Below are positions 9,089-17,875 of a stretch of 64,000 nt of DNA, piece after piece. Each line of letters begins with the position of its first letter. The stretch's first letter is position 1. The stretch comes from Bacteroidota bacterium (lineage in GTDB: Bacteria > Bacteroidota > Bacteroidia > Flavobacteriales > Weeksellaceae), in NCBI GenBank assembly GCA_018902795.1, contig JAHIQD010000002.1, forward strand, positions 310,001 through 374,000. The letters are read 5' to 3'. Position numbers and translations under genes: made by a program. Under the pieces are notes generated by a model. That model was given only the letters and a program-made list of their open reading frames with translations. It made no database searches and was not told where the DNA came from.

Positions 9089-9495
9089 CCGTTCACATAA
9101 ACCTCGTAATTTACCGTTACGTTTGGCTCTAAAGTCTTGGAAACCGAACAGTATTTTTCAAAAGAAAGTTCTGCAGATTTCTGCGCTTTTTTAGGATCAA
9201 CAGTTCCTTCAAGTAAAAATTTCACCAAAATGGTTTTGAAAGGTTTTGCCTCATCAACCTGAATTCTTTCGCCTTCCACTTCCGCGGAAAAGTTGGTAAT
9301 TTCCTGTCTTTGTTTTTTCAGGATAGAAACCATATCTATTCCACTGCATCCTGCAACAGCCATCAGGATACTTTCCATTGGGGAAACTCCCTGTGCATTG
9401 GGCTGTGAAGTATTGTCCAAAAGGATTTTGTTTCCGGCTTGGTTCGTACATTCGAATAAATAATCGTCGTTGATTCTGTTGAGTGTAATTTTCAT
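9073..9495 (-). CDS. OsmC family peroxidase-like protein
   Basis: OsmC/Ohr-type proteins reduce organic hydroperoxides with a pair of cysteines. This 140-aa protein has both: Cys50 in AVAGCSGIDM and Cys116 in EKYCSVSK, at the usual spacing. The segment GVSPMESILMA between strand and helix is typical of the family. It is closer to the general OsmC branch than to Ohr. It converges on the glucosidase gene and overlaps its terminator. A detoxification role is known for the family; the actual substrate here is not known. Confidence 0.88.
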   Translation of the reverse strand: MKITLNRINDDYLFECTNQAGNKILLDNTSQPNAQGVSPMESILMAVAGCSGIDMVSILKKQRQEITNFSAEVEGERIQVDEAKPFKTILVKFLLEGTVDPKKAQKSAELSFEKYCSVSKTLEPNVTVNYEVYVNGKKVE

Positions 9496-9555
9496 TTTTA
9501 AATTTAAATTTTAGAACTTTCCTGAGCTGTAATAATCCGTCATTACTTTACAAAA

Positions 9556-10878
9556 TTACAAAATCCCGCGTGCTTTTATTTCTAAATATTTATTAATGAC
9601 TTCAATATTTAAATTTTCCGGAAGCGTATAAATGGTATAAATTCCGTATTTTCTGAGTTCCTGAATAATGAGTTTTTTCTCGAACTCAAATTTTTCTGCT
9701 ATAATTTCGTCATACACTTCCTGCATGTTTTCAGGGTTTTTATGGATCAGGCTTTGCAATTCAGAATTCTTGAAGAACACAATGACCAGCAAGTGATTCT
9801 TAGCAATTCCGCGAAGATATTTCATCTGGCGGTTTACCGCATCTAACGTTTCGAAATTCGTAAAAAGCAAAATTAAACTTCTCTGCCCAATACTGAATTT
9901 TACATCCTGATAAAGCCTGCTGAAATCGCTCTCGTAGAAGTTAGTCTGAATATTATACAGTGCTTCGGAAATCTTTTTCAGCTGTCCCGATTTGTTATCT
10001 GCTGCAACTTTATTTTCGGTTTTTTTCGAGAAAGTCATCATTCCTGCGCGGTCACTTTTCTTGAGGATAATATGACTTAAAGCCATGGTTGCATTAATGG
10101 AGTAATCGAGCAGACTTAACTCATTGAAAGGCATTTGCATGGTTCTTCCCTTATCAATCAACATGAAAACACGCTGCGACTTTTCATCCTGAAACTGATT
10201 CACCATCAGCTCACTTCGTTTCGATGTCGCTTTCCAATTGATCGTTCTGACGTCATCACCGGGAACATATTCTTTAATCTGCTCAAATTCCATCGTGTGA
10301 CCCAACTTCCTAATTTTTTTAATTCCGCCCAACAAAAATTCGTTCTGCAAAGCCATCAGTTCATATTTTCGTAAATGAATAAATGACGGGTAACTCGGCA
10401 AAAGCGCGTCTTTTTGGAAAGTAAATCTTCGTGAAACCAAGCCAATGGGCGATTTTACAAACACATTCAGGCTCCCGAAACTGTATTCTCCCCTTTCTTT
10501 CGGCTCCAGGATATATTCAAAGAAAACATTTCTATTCGTTTTAATGGTTCTTTCAATTAAGAAATCACGCTTCTGGAACTGAAAAGGAATCTCATCAATT
10601 ACCTTTATTTTTATCAGAAAAGGATAATTGTTTTTGACATCTAGTTTTATGGAATTTTGATCACCGTTTGATAATTTTTCCGGCAGAATTCTTTGTCCCA
10701 AAACCGCATTTATCTGATTGAACAGCAATAGATAATCAATAACAAATCCTATAAAAATCAAAATCAAAAGACCGTGGGCAGCCCACATCAAAACCGGAAA
10801 GAAAAACGCCAGAACGTAAGTAAATCCCACTCCGAAAAGCAGAAAAAAAACACGATTATTGAGGTAGAGGTTTTTCAT
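9556..10878 (-). CDS. DUF58 domain protein
   Basis: This is a 440-aa membrane-anchored protein. Two hydrophobic segments near residues 10-50 are followed by a long extracytoplasmic or cytoplasmic part with the DUF58 block: EQIKEYVPGDDVRTINWKAT followed by VNQFQDEKSQRVFMLIDKGRTM. DUF58 is related to von Willebrand A domains; the metal-site motif here is DKGRT in place of the classical DxSxS. It sits 22 bp behind the MoxR ATPase, its usual partner. Such pairs are thought to act as chaperones or in metal-dependent maturation of envelope proteins, but the client here is unknown. Confidence 0.88.
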   Translation of the reverse strand: MKNLYLNNRVFFLLFGVGFTYVLAFFFPVLMWAAHGLLILIFIGFVIDYLLLFNQINAVLGQRILPEKLSNGDQNSIKLDVKNNYPFLIKIKVIDEIPFQFQKRDFLIERTIKTNRNVFFEYILEPKERGEYSFGSLNVFVKSPIGLVSRRFTFQKDALLPSYPSFIHLRKYELMALQNEFLLGGIKKIRKLGHTMEFEQIKEYVPGDDVRTINWKATSKRSELMVNQFQDEKSQRVFMLIDKGRTMQMPFNELSLLDYSINATMALSHIILKKSDRAGMMTFSKKTENKVAADNKSGQLKKISEALYNIQTNFYESDFSRLYQDVKFSIGQRSLILLFTNFETLDAVNRQMKYLRGIAKNHLLVIVFFKNSELQSLIHKNPENMQEVYDEIIAEKFEFEKKLIIQELRKYGIYTIYTLPENLNIEVINKYLEIKARGIL

Positions 10879-10900
10879 TTTTTACAATTCACTCAAAAAA

Positions 10901-11920
10901 TCATCTCGGAATTTCAATGGTTTCTAAAATCTGGCGGATGATTTCGTCAGCTGTTAAACCTTCCATTTCGCGTTCCGGTGAAACCATGATCCGGTGACGC
11001 AAAACTGCATAGCTTCCTTCTTTGATATCTTCGGGAGTTACAAAATCTCTCCCACGGATTGCCGCAAAAGCTTTGGAAGCGGTCAACAAAGCCAAACTAG
11101 CTCTAGGTGAAGCTCCTAAATACAGAAACTGGTTTTCTCTCGTATTCAAAATTATTTTAGCGATATATTCCAAAAGCTGCGGCTCGACAAGAATATTTTT
11201 AACGATATCCTGATAATTTTTCAGCTGAGTTCCGGTAATTACTTTCTGTACTGCATCGGTTTTATCTTCCAGTTTATTTTCGTGCTGGTTTTTAATGATT
11301 TCTACTTCCTGCAAAAGATTGGGATACCCTACATTAATTTTGAAGAGAAAACGGTCAAGCTGCGCTTCCGGAAGACGGTAAGTTCCCTCGTGTTCAATTG
11401 GATTTTGTGTGGCAACCACCAAAAAAGGTTCCTGCATTTCATACTGCGTTCCGTCCATCGTGATCTGTCGTTCCTCCATTACTTCAAACAAAGCTGACTG
11501 GGTTTTCGCAGGAGAACGGTTGATTTCATCAATCAAAATAAAACTCGAGAAAATTGGGCCTTTTTTAAATTCAAATTCAGAATTTTTAACGTTGAAAACG
11601 GAGGTTCCCAAAATATCGGAAGGCATCAGATCCGGCGTAAACTGAATTCTGCTGAATCCAACATCTACAGTTTTCGCCAACAACTTTGCCGTAATGGTTT
11701 TCGCAACACCGGGAACGCCTTCGATCAGCACATGACCATTGGACAAAAGTGCGGCTAGAAGATGCTCGATCATCGATTCCTGGCCGACAATCACTTTTCC
11801 GATTTCGGATTTTACTTTTTCTAAACTTTGCTGAAGTTCAGTCATATCGATTCTGGAATGAAATTCAGGTGTGGAGTTCCCGATGTTTATATTTTCCTGA
11901 GTATTTTCGAAGTTTTCCAT
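10901..11920 (-). CDS. MoxR family AAA+ ATPase
   Basis: This is a 339-aa cytosolic ATPase with Walker A GVPGVAKT in the segment LIEGVPGVAKTITAKLL and Walker B FILIDEINRSPAKTQ, followed by the MoxR-typical ALFEVMEERQIT and a sensor region around ATQNPIEHEGTY. The C-terminal lid carries ASPRASLALLTASKA. MoxR proteins work with DUF58/VWA partners, and the DUF58 gene follows directly. It belongs to a run of six minus-strand genes (9556-15871) that recurs in Bacteroidota. The exact substrate of the complex is unknown. Confidence 0.92.
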   Translation of the reverse strand: MENFENTQENINIGNSTPEFHSRIDMTELQQSLEKVKSEIGKVIVGQESMIEHLLAALLSNGHVLIEGVPGVAKTITAKLLAKTVDVGFSRIQFTPDLMPSDILGTSVFNVKNSEFEFKKGPIFSSFILIDEINRSPAKTQSALFEVMEERQITMDGTQYEMQEPFLVVATQNPIEHEGTYRLPEAQLDRFLFKINVGYPNLLQEVEIIKNQHENKLEDKTDAVQKVITGTQLKNYQDIVKNILVEPQLLEYIAKIILNTRENQFLYLGASPRASLALLTASKAFAAIRGRDFVTPEDIKEGSYAVLRHRIMVSPEREMEGLTADEIIRQILETIEIPR

Positions 11921-11986
11921 ATATTCTTTTTTTACAACAAAAGATTTTCCGTGCTTATCAATAATTATCTTTTGGAGTTGATGTTT

Positions 11987-13150
11987 TTATTTTAAAATTT
12001 CGTCTAATAACTGATTCATTCTTATTAAATCTTCCTTCATCACGCTTGCATAAGGATCCTGACCTTTTTTGATGAGCGAAATTGCTTCATTGATATTCTG
12101 TAAATTTTTTCCTGTTTTCAGATGCAGTTTATGGGCAAAATATCCGTCAATATTTTGAGTATCAATCAGCAAATCCATTCTCACTTTATTCAGAAAAAAC
12201 TGGGCTTTTTTAGACATCATATCGTGAAAATCGCCTTCCTGCAAATATAAATTCCCAATACTTTTAACAAATTCAACCGATTTATTTTTGAGTGGTTCAA
12301 TAATCGGAACAATTCTTTGTTTTCTCTTCGCATTAAAAATCACGAACAGCAACAGTCCGCCCAAAAGCAGCCACCATGCGTAACGAAGTGCAGGTTTTGA
12401 CAGGATAAAACGCAACGGAGAAGCTGATTCCGCAGATGTTTCATTTTTTCCTGAAAACCAAACCGTCTCGCGGCCGGGAAGATAGGAAAAAACATCCTGC
12501 ACATATTTTTCGTTACCCGGAATCAGTAAGTAATAATTGGTTACGATCAAAGGTTCGGCGTGAAGATAGATATGCCCTTCCCCGTAATTTATTTTGATGA
12601 AATTGGCTTTATTATTTCCGTGTTCATCTGCATTTCCTCCTAAAATTTCATGATCTTTAAGAATGCCTACAAAACCTCTTTCCGAAGGCAGTTTATCCAA
12701 AACCAATGAATCGCTGCTGAGTTTTTTATCGGTGAGGGTTAACATGTTTCTTTCACCATAAGCTTCATACAAATGCTGAAAACCCAACTCATCGGAAAGA
12801 TACTCAGGGAATTTTTCAGAAATAAGCATCAAATCAGATCCGTCATCCACCTGATCAAGAATTTTTTCCCAGGAAACTTCATCAATATCAGATTCAATCA
12901 CTAAAATATTATGCGGCGCTTTCCCCTTATTTTTATAATATTCGTAAGGGGAAAGTTGGTTTCTCGTTATTTTGTTATCAAAAAATTGATTGGCTTCTTT
13001 ATTAAAAACAAATAAACCGAAAGGCGTCTTTTTATTGATATCGAAACTTTTCCGCCAATCGGTAACCGCCGTTTTATTGAGCTCCAGCAAAGCCAGAACC
13101 GCCAAAACGATGAGGAAAATAATACCGTATAATTTGAAAGTCTTATTCAA
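11987..13150 (-). CDS. DUF4350 domain membrane protein
   Basis: This is a 387-aa protein with an N-terminal membrane anchor (about residues 7-24) and a second hydrophobic segment near residues 255-275 (YAWWLLLGGLLLFVIF). The part between them has the look of a DUF4350 domain: HNILVIESDIDEVSWEKILD followed by a GSDLMLIS segment. The C-terminal tail is predicted cytosolic and helical. In Bacteroidota such genes sit between DUF4129 and MoxR genes, as here. The function is unknown; the context suggests a part of the MoxR-DUF58 envelope complex. Confidence 0.75.
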   Translation of the reverse strand: MNKTFKLYGIIFLIVLAVLALLELNKTAVTDWRKSFDINKKTPFGLFVFNKEANQFFDNKITRNQLSPYEYYKNKGKAPHNILVIESDIDEVSWEKILDQVDDGSDLMLISEKFPEYLSDELGFQHLYEAYGERNMLTLTDKKLSSDSLVLDKLPSERGFVGILKDHEILGGNADEHGNNKANFIKINYGEGHIYLHAEPLIVTNYYLLIPGNEKYVQDVFSYLPGRETVWFSGKNETSAESASPLRFILSKPALRYAWWLLLGGLLLFVIFNAKRKQRIVPIIEPLKNKSVEFVKSIGNLYLQEGDFHDMMSKKAQFFLNKVRMDLLIDTQNIDGYFAHKLHLKTGKNLQNINEAISLIKKGQDPYASVMKEDLIRMNQLLDEILK

Positions 13151-13154
13151 AAAT

Positions 13155-13952
13155 TTAAGCTTTAAAGTTTAAAAATTTCTCTTTAAAATGATTATAATTG
13201 CTTTCATTAATTTCGAATTCGCCATACCAAACATTATCGAAAATATAAACAAGCTCTTTGAAATTCTCTTTTAAACCAGCATTTTTAAGTTCTGCAAAAT
13301 AATCTCTGTTTGTTTTTTCAGGATTCCAGGCGATGAGTTTTTTGTCAGCTAAATTCTTCAGCACCAATAGAAACCTGTAACGGACCGCCGAACGGTAATC
13401 TTTCTGCCTCTCAAAAGAATCAATAGTCTCTGGGAAATTAATTTCATGAATATTTTCATGCAGATCCTGACTTGCAACATTCATTTTTCTGTTTTTTTTG
13501 CTGAAAAAGAAATTTCCGTCCTTGTTCAATAAAAACCGGATTAAGAAGTAAAGAACAAATCCGATAATGACAATGGCAAAGAAACGCATGATGTTTCCGG
13601 CATAACCGGAAGTTTTATTCGGATCAATATCTCCAAAAATGGCTTCAATTATTCTTTTAATTAATTTCTCTACTTTCTGCCAAAGAGATTCCCTGGGTTT
13701 TACCGTAGTATAATCGAATTCTTCACCTTGATACTTGGATTGAAACTTTGGCTGAAATGTTTTGGGGGAAATAACGTGATCCGTCGGTTGTCGGAGTTTC
13801 AATACAGAATCGGTGGAGATCATTTCCTCATCAAAAGAAACAGCAACTGAATCCACAAGTTCCACAACTGTAGAAGTCGGAATTTTCCCTTCCTGAGAAA
13901 ACCCAGAGGTGAAAACAATTAAGAAAAATAAAATAAAGAACCTACCCTTCAT
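13155..13952 (-). CDS. DUF4129 domain protein
   Basis: This is a 265-aa protein with a cleavable-looking signal sequence (about residues 1-19, FTSGFSQ), a linker, a transmembrane helix near 120-142 (IMRFFAIVIIGFVLYFL) and a C-terminal DUF4129 block reading DYRSAVRYRFLLVLKNLAD and NRDYFAELK. The gene overlaps its upstream neighbour by 11 bp and ends 4 bp before the DUF4350 start, so the two are translationally linked. The role is unknown; it is a standard member of this locus. Confidence 0.78.
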   Translation of the reverse strand: MKGRFFILFFLIVFTSGFSQEGKIPTSTVVELVDSVAVSFDEEMISTDSVLKLRQPTDHVISPKTFQPKFQSKYQGEEFDYTTVKPRESLWQKVEKLIKRIIEAIFGDIDPNKTSGYAGNIMRFFAIVIIGFVLYFLIRFLLNKDGNFFFSKKNRKMNVASQDLHENIHEINFPETIDSFERQKDYRSAVRYRFLLVLKNLADKKLIAWNPEKTNRDYFAELKNAGLKENFKELVYIFDNVWYGEFEINESNYNHFKEKFLNFKA

Positions 13953-14907
13953 AGGTGCCTATAGTATCGATTTCTGTAAATCCCACTTTCCTGTGAAGAT
14001 CTGTTCTGCTGTCATAATACTGTAATCCTGAGCTTACAAAAAGAACATTCATCAGTAAAAATGAAACTAAAAGTGAAACGCCATAAACCAGAAAAAACAA
14101 AATGCCCATTGATACGGCGAGCGGATTTTCCTGTACTCCGCTACCTTGCTGAATCGTATACATTTTTAGAAAGATGAAAATCATCGGGATTGCCGTGAAG
14201 ACAGAAACAATGACCTGAATAATTAAGTACATGATTACGGTTGATCCCCAGTATTTCCAGAAAGGTGATTTCTCATTGGTGTTCGGATAAGAAAACTGAG
14301 ACCGCAAGGCATAACTCAAAGATTCAAAAAAACCCTTTTGCGTATGGAAATAATCAAACATTAAAAAATTCACGACATTCATTAGTGTCGGCATCACCAA
14401 AATCAGCAGAAAGAATCCTATTAATAAGAAAACTAAAACATAAGAAATCCCAACAACTAACATGGCCAAAGGAGTCACAATAAAAACTAATCCAAGAAAA
14501 AGTTTTAAAAATCTTCCGGAATTCTTTTTAAGATCTCTTAGCAGTTCATCAGCTTTTATGTCTTTATTTCCGGTTTCACTCAGCCTTTTTAAATAGAGAA
14601 TGGGGTAAGAATAGGAAACAGCCGTGACGAGCAAAAACAGAATAAAAACCAATAAGGAAACGAATGCAAGCATGAAACTGTTCTCCTCAAAATATGCCTG
14701 AAAGTAATAATTCTGGCCTGCTGTATTAGATCCCAACATTTGAGAAAATAATTCGCGGTAACCAAAAACAAAAATCACCACCATTAAAATCAGCAATAGT
14801 CCGTTGATGAAAATATAATTTTTGAAGTAATTTTTTCCGTTTTCTTTAAAAAAAGTGAAAGTATCACTCACGATGGTTCCGAAGCTCCTTTTTTGGTAAA
14901 ACTGCAT
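13942..14907 (-). CDS. Multi-pass membrane protein of the MoxR locus
   Basis: This 321-aa protein has about six strongly hydrophobic segments spread along its length (for example near residues 30-48, 78-100, 135-185, 225-250 and 270-292). It carries no catalytic motif that I can recognise. It overlaps the SpoIIM-like gene upstream by 44 bp and the DUF4129 gene downstream by 11 bp, which shows tight co-expression. Similar proteins sit at this position in related genomes as hypothetical membrane proteins. The function is unknown. Confidence 0.7.
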   Translation of the reverse strand: MQFYQKRSFGTIVSDTFTFFKENGKNYFKNYIFINGLLLILMVVIFVFGYRELFSQMLGSNTAGQNYYFQAYFEENSFMLAFVSLLVFILFLLVTAVSYSYPILYLKRLSETGNKDIKADELLRDLKKNSGRFLKLFLGLVFIVTPLAMLVVGISYVLVFLLIGFFLLILVMPTLMNVVNFLMFDYFHTQKGFFESLSYALRSQFSYPNTNEKSPFWKYWGSTVIMYLIIQVIVSVFTAIPMIFIFLKMYTIQQGSGVQENPLAVSMGILFFLVYGVSLLVSFLLMNVLFVSSGLQYYDSRTDLHRKVGFTEIDTIGTYEG

Positions 14908-15871
14908 GATTTAATTGTGTTTTTGCTGAGACAATATATGGATAAATAAAATAATAAAAACCAACAACAGAAAGGGTTCCGAAGATGAGCATGACATTGA
15001 TAACTGCCGGCATCTGCAGCGCGTATCTTGTCACATACCCTTCTAGAATTCCCGCAATAACGGTAAACGGGACGGTACTTAAAAATATTTTGAAAGCATC
15101 TCTAAACCCAAGCTTAAATGAATTGAAACGCGAATAAGTCCTAGGAAATAAAATGGATGCACCCAAGATCAATCCGGCACCCGCTTCTACCACCATGCTT
15201 GATATTTCGAAAACACCATGGACCCAAATGCCTTTTGCACTTTCTTTCAATGCTCCGTGCTCGTGGAAAAAGTACTGGAAAGAACCTAGCATAATACAGT
15301 TTTGCAGCAACGCGAATAAGGTTCCTACGCCGCCAAAAATTCCGTAGAGAAAAAGAACGGCTCCGACTTTCAGATTATTGAATGTAATCGCAATGGTGCT
15401 TCCCCAATTGGATCCCTGCTGGTACACTCCCACAGCATTACCTTCTTGGATATTTTCAATGGTTTTATTTACATATTCTTCGCCCAGAATAATTTTTACA
15501 AATTCCTTATCATAATACGCCGAAATAACACCAATTAAAGTAAAGAGGACGAAAAAAGCGAAAGCATAATACAGATATCTCCTGTACTGATACATAAGTA
15601 AGGGCACTTCAGTTTTAAAAAAATAAAACAGCCTGTTCTGTTCTGTTCTTTTGGTTTTATAAATTTTCTGAAAGATAAGTGAGGAAAGATTGTTAAGATA
15701 AACTGTGGTTTTGCTTTTCGGGTAGTAGGTTTGCGCAAAGGAAAGGTCATTCACCAGGTTAATATACATCGACGAAAGATCATCGGGATTTTTTTTAACT
15801 TTTCCCTCAATAACCCGTTCAATTCCCAACCATTTTTCTTTATTTTGCTTTATAAATGCAACCTCTCTCAT
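14864..15871 (-). CDS. Stage II sporulation protein M-like (SpoIIM family)
   Basis: This is a 335-aa membrane protein. Its N-terminal 100 residues are soluble and helical (MREVAFIKQNKEKW...), followed by several transmembrane helices with the SpoIIM-type segments NLKVGAVLFLYGIFGG and GVFEISSMVVEAGAGL. SpoIIM proteins of non-sporulating Bacteroidota are common beside RDD and MoxR genes and do not indicate sporulation. It is the first gene of the minus-strand cluster and shares a 22-bp intergenic space with the divergent RDD gene. Confidence 0.85.
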   Translation of the reverse strand: MREVAFIKQNKEKWLGIERVIEGKVKKNPDDLSSMYINLVNDLSFAQTYYPKSKTTVYLNNLSSLIFQKIYKTKRTEQNRLFYFFKTEVPLLMYQYRRYLYYAFAFFVLFTLIGVISAYYDKEFVKIILGEEYVNKTIENIQEGNAVGVYQQGSNWGSTIAITFNNLKVGAVLFLYGIFGGVGTLFALLQNCIMLGSFQYFFHEHGALKESAKGIWVHGVFEISSMVVEAGAGLILGASILFPRTYSRFNSFKLGFRDAFKIFLSTVPFTVIAGILEGYVTRYALQMPAVINVMLIFGTLSVVGFYYFIYPYIVSAKTQLNHAVLPKKELRNHRE

Positions 15872-15893
15872 ACGAAGCTAAAATAATAAAAAT

Positions 15894-16646
15894 ATGTCGC
15901 TCATCGCTATAAATACTTCACAAAATGTCAACATAAATTTCAATACTGCGAGTATTGGTGAACGAATTGTAGCTTTTTTCATTGATTTATTAATAAAAGC
16001 TGCTTATTTGCTGGTGATCTATTTTGTTTTCTTCCGGATATTGAGTTTAGGACGAGTGTTAGACCAGCTGGATAATTGGTCCTCAACGGCAATCATAATC
16101 ATTATTACTTTCCCAATTCATATCTACACTCTGGTTTGCGAAAGTTTAATGGAAGGACAGACTTTTGGAAAAAAACTTATGAAAATTAAGGTGGTAAAAA
16201 TCGATGGCTTTCAGGCAAGTTTTGGCGATTATCTGATGCGGTGGTTCTTCCGCCTAATTGACATTTTTTCAAATTCAGGAATTATCGGTTTGCTAAGCAT
16301 GATTGTTTCAAAAAATAACCAGCGATTAGGAGATATGGCCTCGGGGACCGCAGTTATTTCGCTGAAAAGTCACGTCAATATTTCTCATACTATTCTGGAA
16401 AATCTTAAAGAAGATTACAAACCCGTTTTTCCGCAGGTTATTGCACTTTCCGACAATGACATGCGAATCATCAAAGAAAATTACCAAATGGCACTTAAAA
16501 TTGACGACAGACAGGTGATCTCCAGACTCTCTAATAAAATTAAGGAAATATTGAAACTGGAATCTGATTCGATAAAAATCACTGAAAGGCAGTTTATCAA
16601 TATTATCATTAAAGATTATAATTTTTACACCGGGAAAGATTTTTAA
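15894..16646 (+). CDS. RDD family membrane protein
   Basis: The 250-aa protein contains an RDD domain in its first 150 residues: GERIVAFFIDLLIKAAYLL carries the Arg-Asp pair of the first helix, GQTFGKKLMKIKVV follows the second helix, and NNQRLGDMASGTAVI closes the domain. The C-terminal 90 residues are soluble and helical. RDD proteins are poorly characterised and have been linked to ion or small-molecule transport. It is divergent from the SpoIIM gene with only 22 bp between the starts and probably belongs functionally to that cluster. Confidence 0.88.
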   Translation: MSLIAINTSQNVNINFNTASIGERIVAFFIDLLIKAAYLLVIYFVFFRILSLGRVLDQLDNWSSTAIIIIITFPIHIYTLVCESLMEGQTFGKKLMKIKVVKIDGFQASFGDYLMRWFFRLIDIFSNSGIIGLLSMIVSKNNQRLGDMASGTAVISLKSHVNISHTILENLKEDYKPVFPQVIALSDNDMRIIKENYQMALKIDDRQVISRLSNKIKEILKLESDSIKITERQFINIIIKDYNFYTGKDF

Positions 16647-16684
16647 AATTTTCAGTATCTTTAAATATCCAAAAATGAGAAGAT

Positions 16685-16975
16685 ATGAAATATGAAAACC
16701 ATCAATCCGGCAACGGCGGAGTAATTACCCTGAACAACGATGAAGAGGAAATCGGGAGACTTACCTATACTATTTTCCCTGAAGACAACAAACTGATTAT
16801 TTCCTTCGTATTGGTTCATCCAAAATTTGAAGGTCGGGGTATGGGAAAATACCTGGTGGAAGAAGGAATTAAATTCGCGCGGGAAAACAACTGGAAAATT
16901 TACCCGCACTGTTCTTACGCACGCTCAGTGATGAACCGTATGAACGATGTGGACGACATCTTGCTTCATCGATAA
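16685..16975 (+). CDS. Small GNAT-like N-acetyltransferase (YjdJ type)
   Basis: This is a 96-aa single-domain protein with the GNAT core: a strand segment LIISFVLVHPKFEGRGMGKYL carries the acetyl-CoA pyrophosphate loop (EGRGMGKYL), followed by the helix VEEGIKFARENN and IYPHCSYARSVMNR, the ending typical of the short NATD1/YjdJ group. The substrate is unknown. ATG 16685 gives a full domain. The gene stands alone and is closed by a strong terminator 7 bp after the stop. Confidence 0.8.
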   Translation: MKYENHQSGNGGVITLNNDEEEIGRLTYTIFPEDNKLIISFVLVHPKFEGRGMGKYLVEEGIKFARENNWKIYPHCSYARSVMNRMNDVDDILLHR

Positions 16976-16981
16976 ACCAAA

Positions 16982-17012
16982 AAAACTCAAAGAAAATCTT
17001 TGAGTTTTTTTT
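16982..17012 (+). terminator. Terminator between GNAT and yebC genes
   Basis: AAAACTCAAAGA pairs perfectly with TCTTTGAGTTTT across a 3-nt loop, followed by T-runs. The left side is A-rich, so the hairpin can also serve the convergent gene. Confidence 0.85.
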
Positions 17013-17037
17013 ATAATTATTTTTGGAATGTAGCGAA

Positions 17038-17778
17038 TTAAATAGTTTCTAATAATTCATCAGTGATTTCCATATTGTGGAAAACATTCTGTACATCGTC
17101 ATCTTCTTCGAAACGGTCGAGCATTTTCATGTTTGCTTTGAACTGGTCTTCATTTACGTCTTTCGTATTGTTGGCAATTCTCTGTAACTCGGCGCTTTTC
17201 ACTTCAATACCTAGCTCATCAAGTTTGTGGGAAAGTGTGCCGAAGTCTTCAAATGCAGTTGTAATCATTACTTCTTCGTCATCGCTTTCAACGTCTTCGG
17301 CTCCTCCATCAATCATTTCCATTTCAAAATCATCCCAGTCCATTTTTATTGAAGCCTTATCGATAGAGAAGATCCCTTTTCGGTCGAAAATAAATGCAAG
17401 TTCTCCGTTCTTACCCAGGTTTCCATCAAATTTATTAAAGATTGCTCTTACGTTAGCAACGGTCCTGGTGGGATTATTTGTCGTGCACTCCACGAAAAAA
17501 GCGACGCCTCCCTGGCCATAACCTTCGTAGGTAATTTCTTCATAGTTTTCTGCATCGGCACCGGTTGCTTTTTTGATAGCACGTTCTACGTTGTCTTTCG
17601 GCATATTGGCACCCTTTGCATTTTGAATGCACCGGCGAAGCGCGGGGTTCGTATCCTGATCAGGTCCGCCGGCTTTAACAGCTAGAGCAATGTCTTTTCC
17701 AATTTTTGAAAACGTTTTGGCCATCTTATCCCAGCGGGCCATTTTTGAAGCTTTTCTATATTCGAATGCGCGTCCCAT
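17038..17778 (-). CDS. YebC/PmpR family regulator
   Basis: This is a 246-aa full-length YebC-family protein. The start MGRAFEYRKASKMARWDKMAK, then FSKIGKDIALAVKAGGPD, NAKGANMPKDNVERAIKK and YEGYGQGGVAFFVE are strongly conserved family blocks. YebC proteins were named as transcription factors; recent work on the family also points to help for ribosomes at proline-rich stretches. The acidic loop around residues 160-172 is typical. It stands as a single gene with its own downstream terminator. Confidence 0.93.
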   Translation of the reverse strand: MGRAFEYRKASKMARWDKMAKTFSKIGKDIALAVKAGGPDQDTNPALRRCIQNAKGANMPKDNVERAIKKATGADAENYEEITYEGYGQGGVAFFVECTTNNPTRTVANVRAIFNKFDGNLGKNGELAFIFDRKGIFSIDKASIKMDWDDFEMEMIDGGAEDVESDDEEVMITTAFEDFGTLSHKLDELGIEVKSAELQRIANNTKDVNEDQFKANMKMLDRFEEDDDVQNVFHNMEITDELLETI

Positions 17779-17821
17779 AATTTTAATGAATTTATGTCTG
17801 CAAAAATAATGAATTTAAATC

Positions 17822-17853
17822 AAAAAAAAACGCCCTCATTTCTGAGAGCGTTT
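17822..17853 (-). terminator. Terminator of the OmpA gene
   Basis: Read on the minus strand, AAACGC-CTCA type arms form a stem of 6 plus 4 pairs around a short loop (17828-17853), followed by a run of nine T. It lies 22 bp after the stop of the OmpA gene. Confidence 0.8.
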
Positions 17854-17875
17854 ATTTATTTAGAAAAATAATTAA

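Noticed and set aside
14864..15871. Evidence for sporulation from the SpoIIM-like gene
   Set aside because: SpoIIM-family proteins are common in non-sporulating Bacteroidota beside MoxR and RDD genes.
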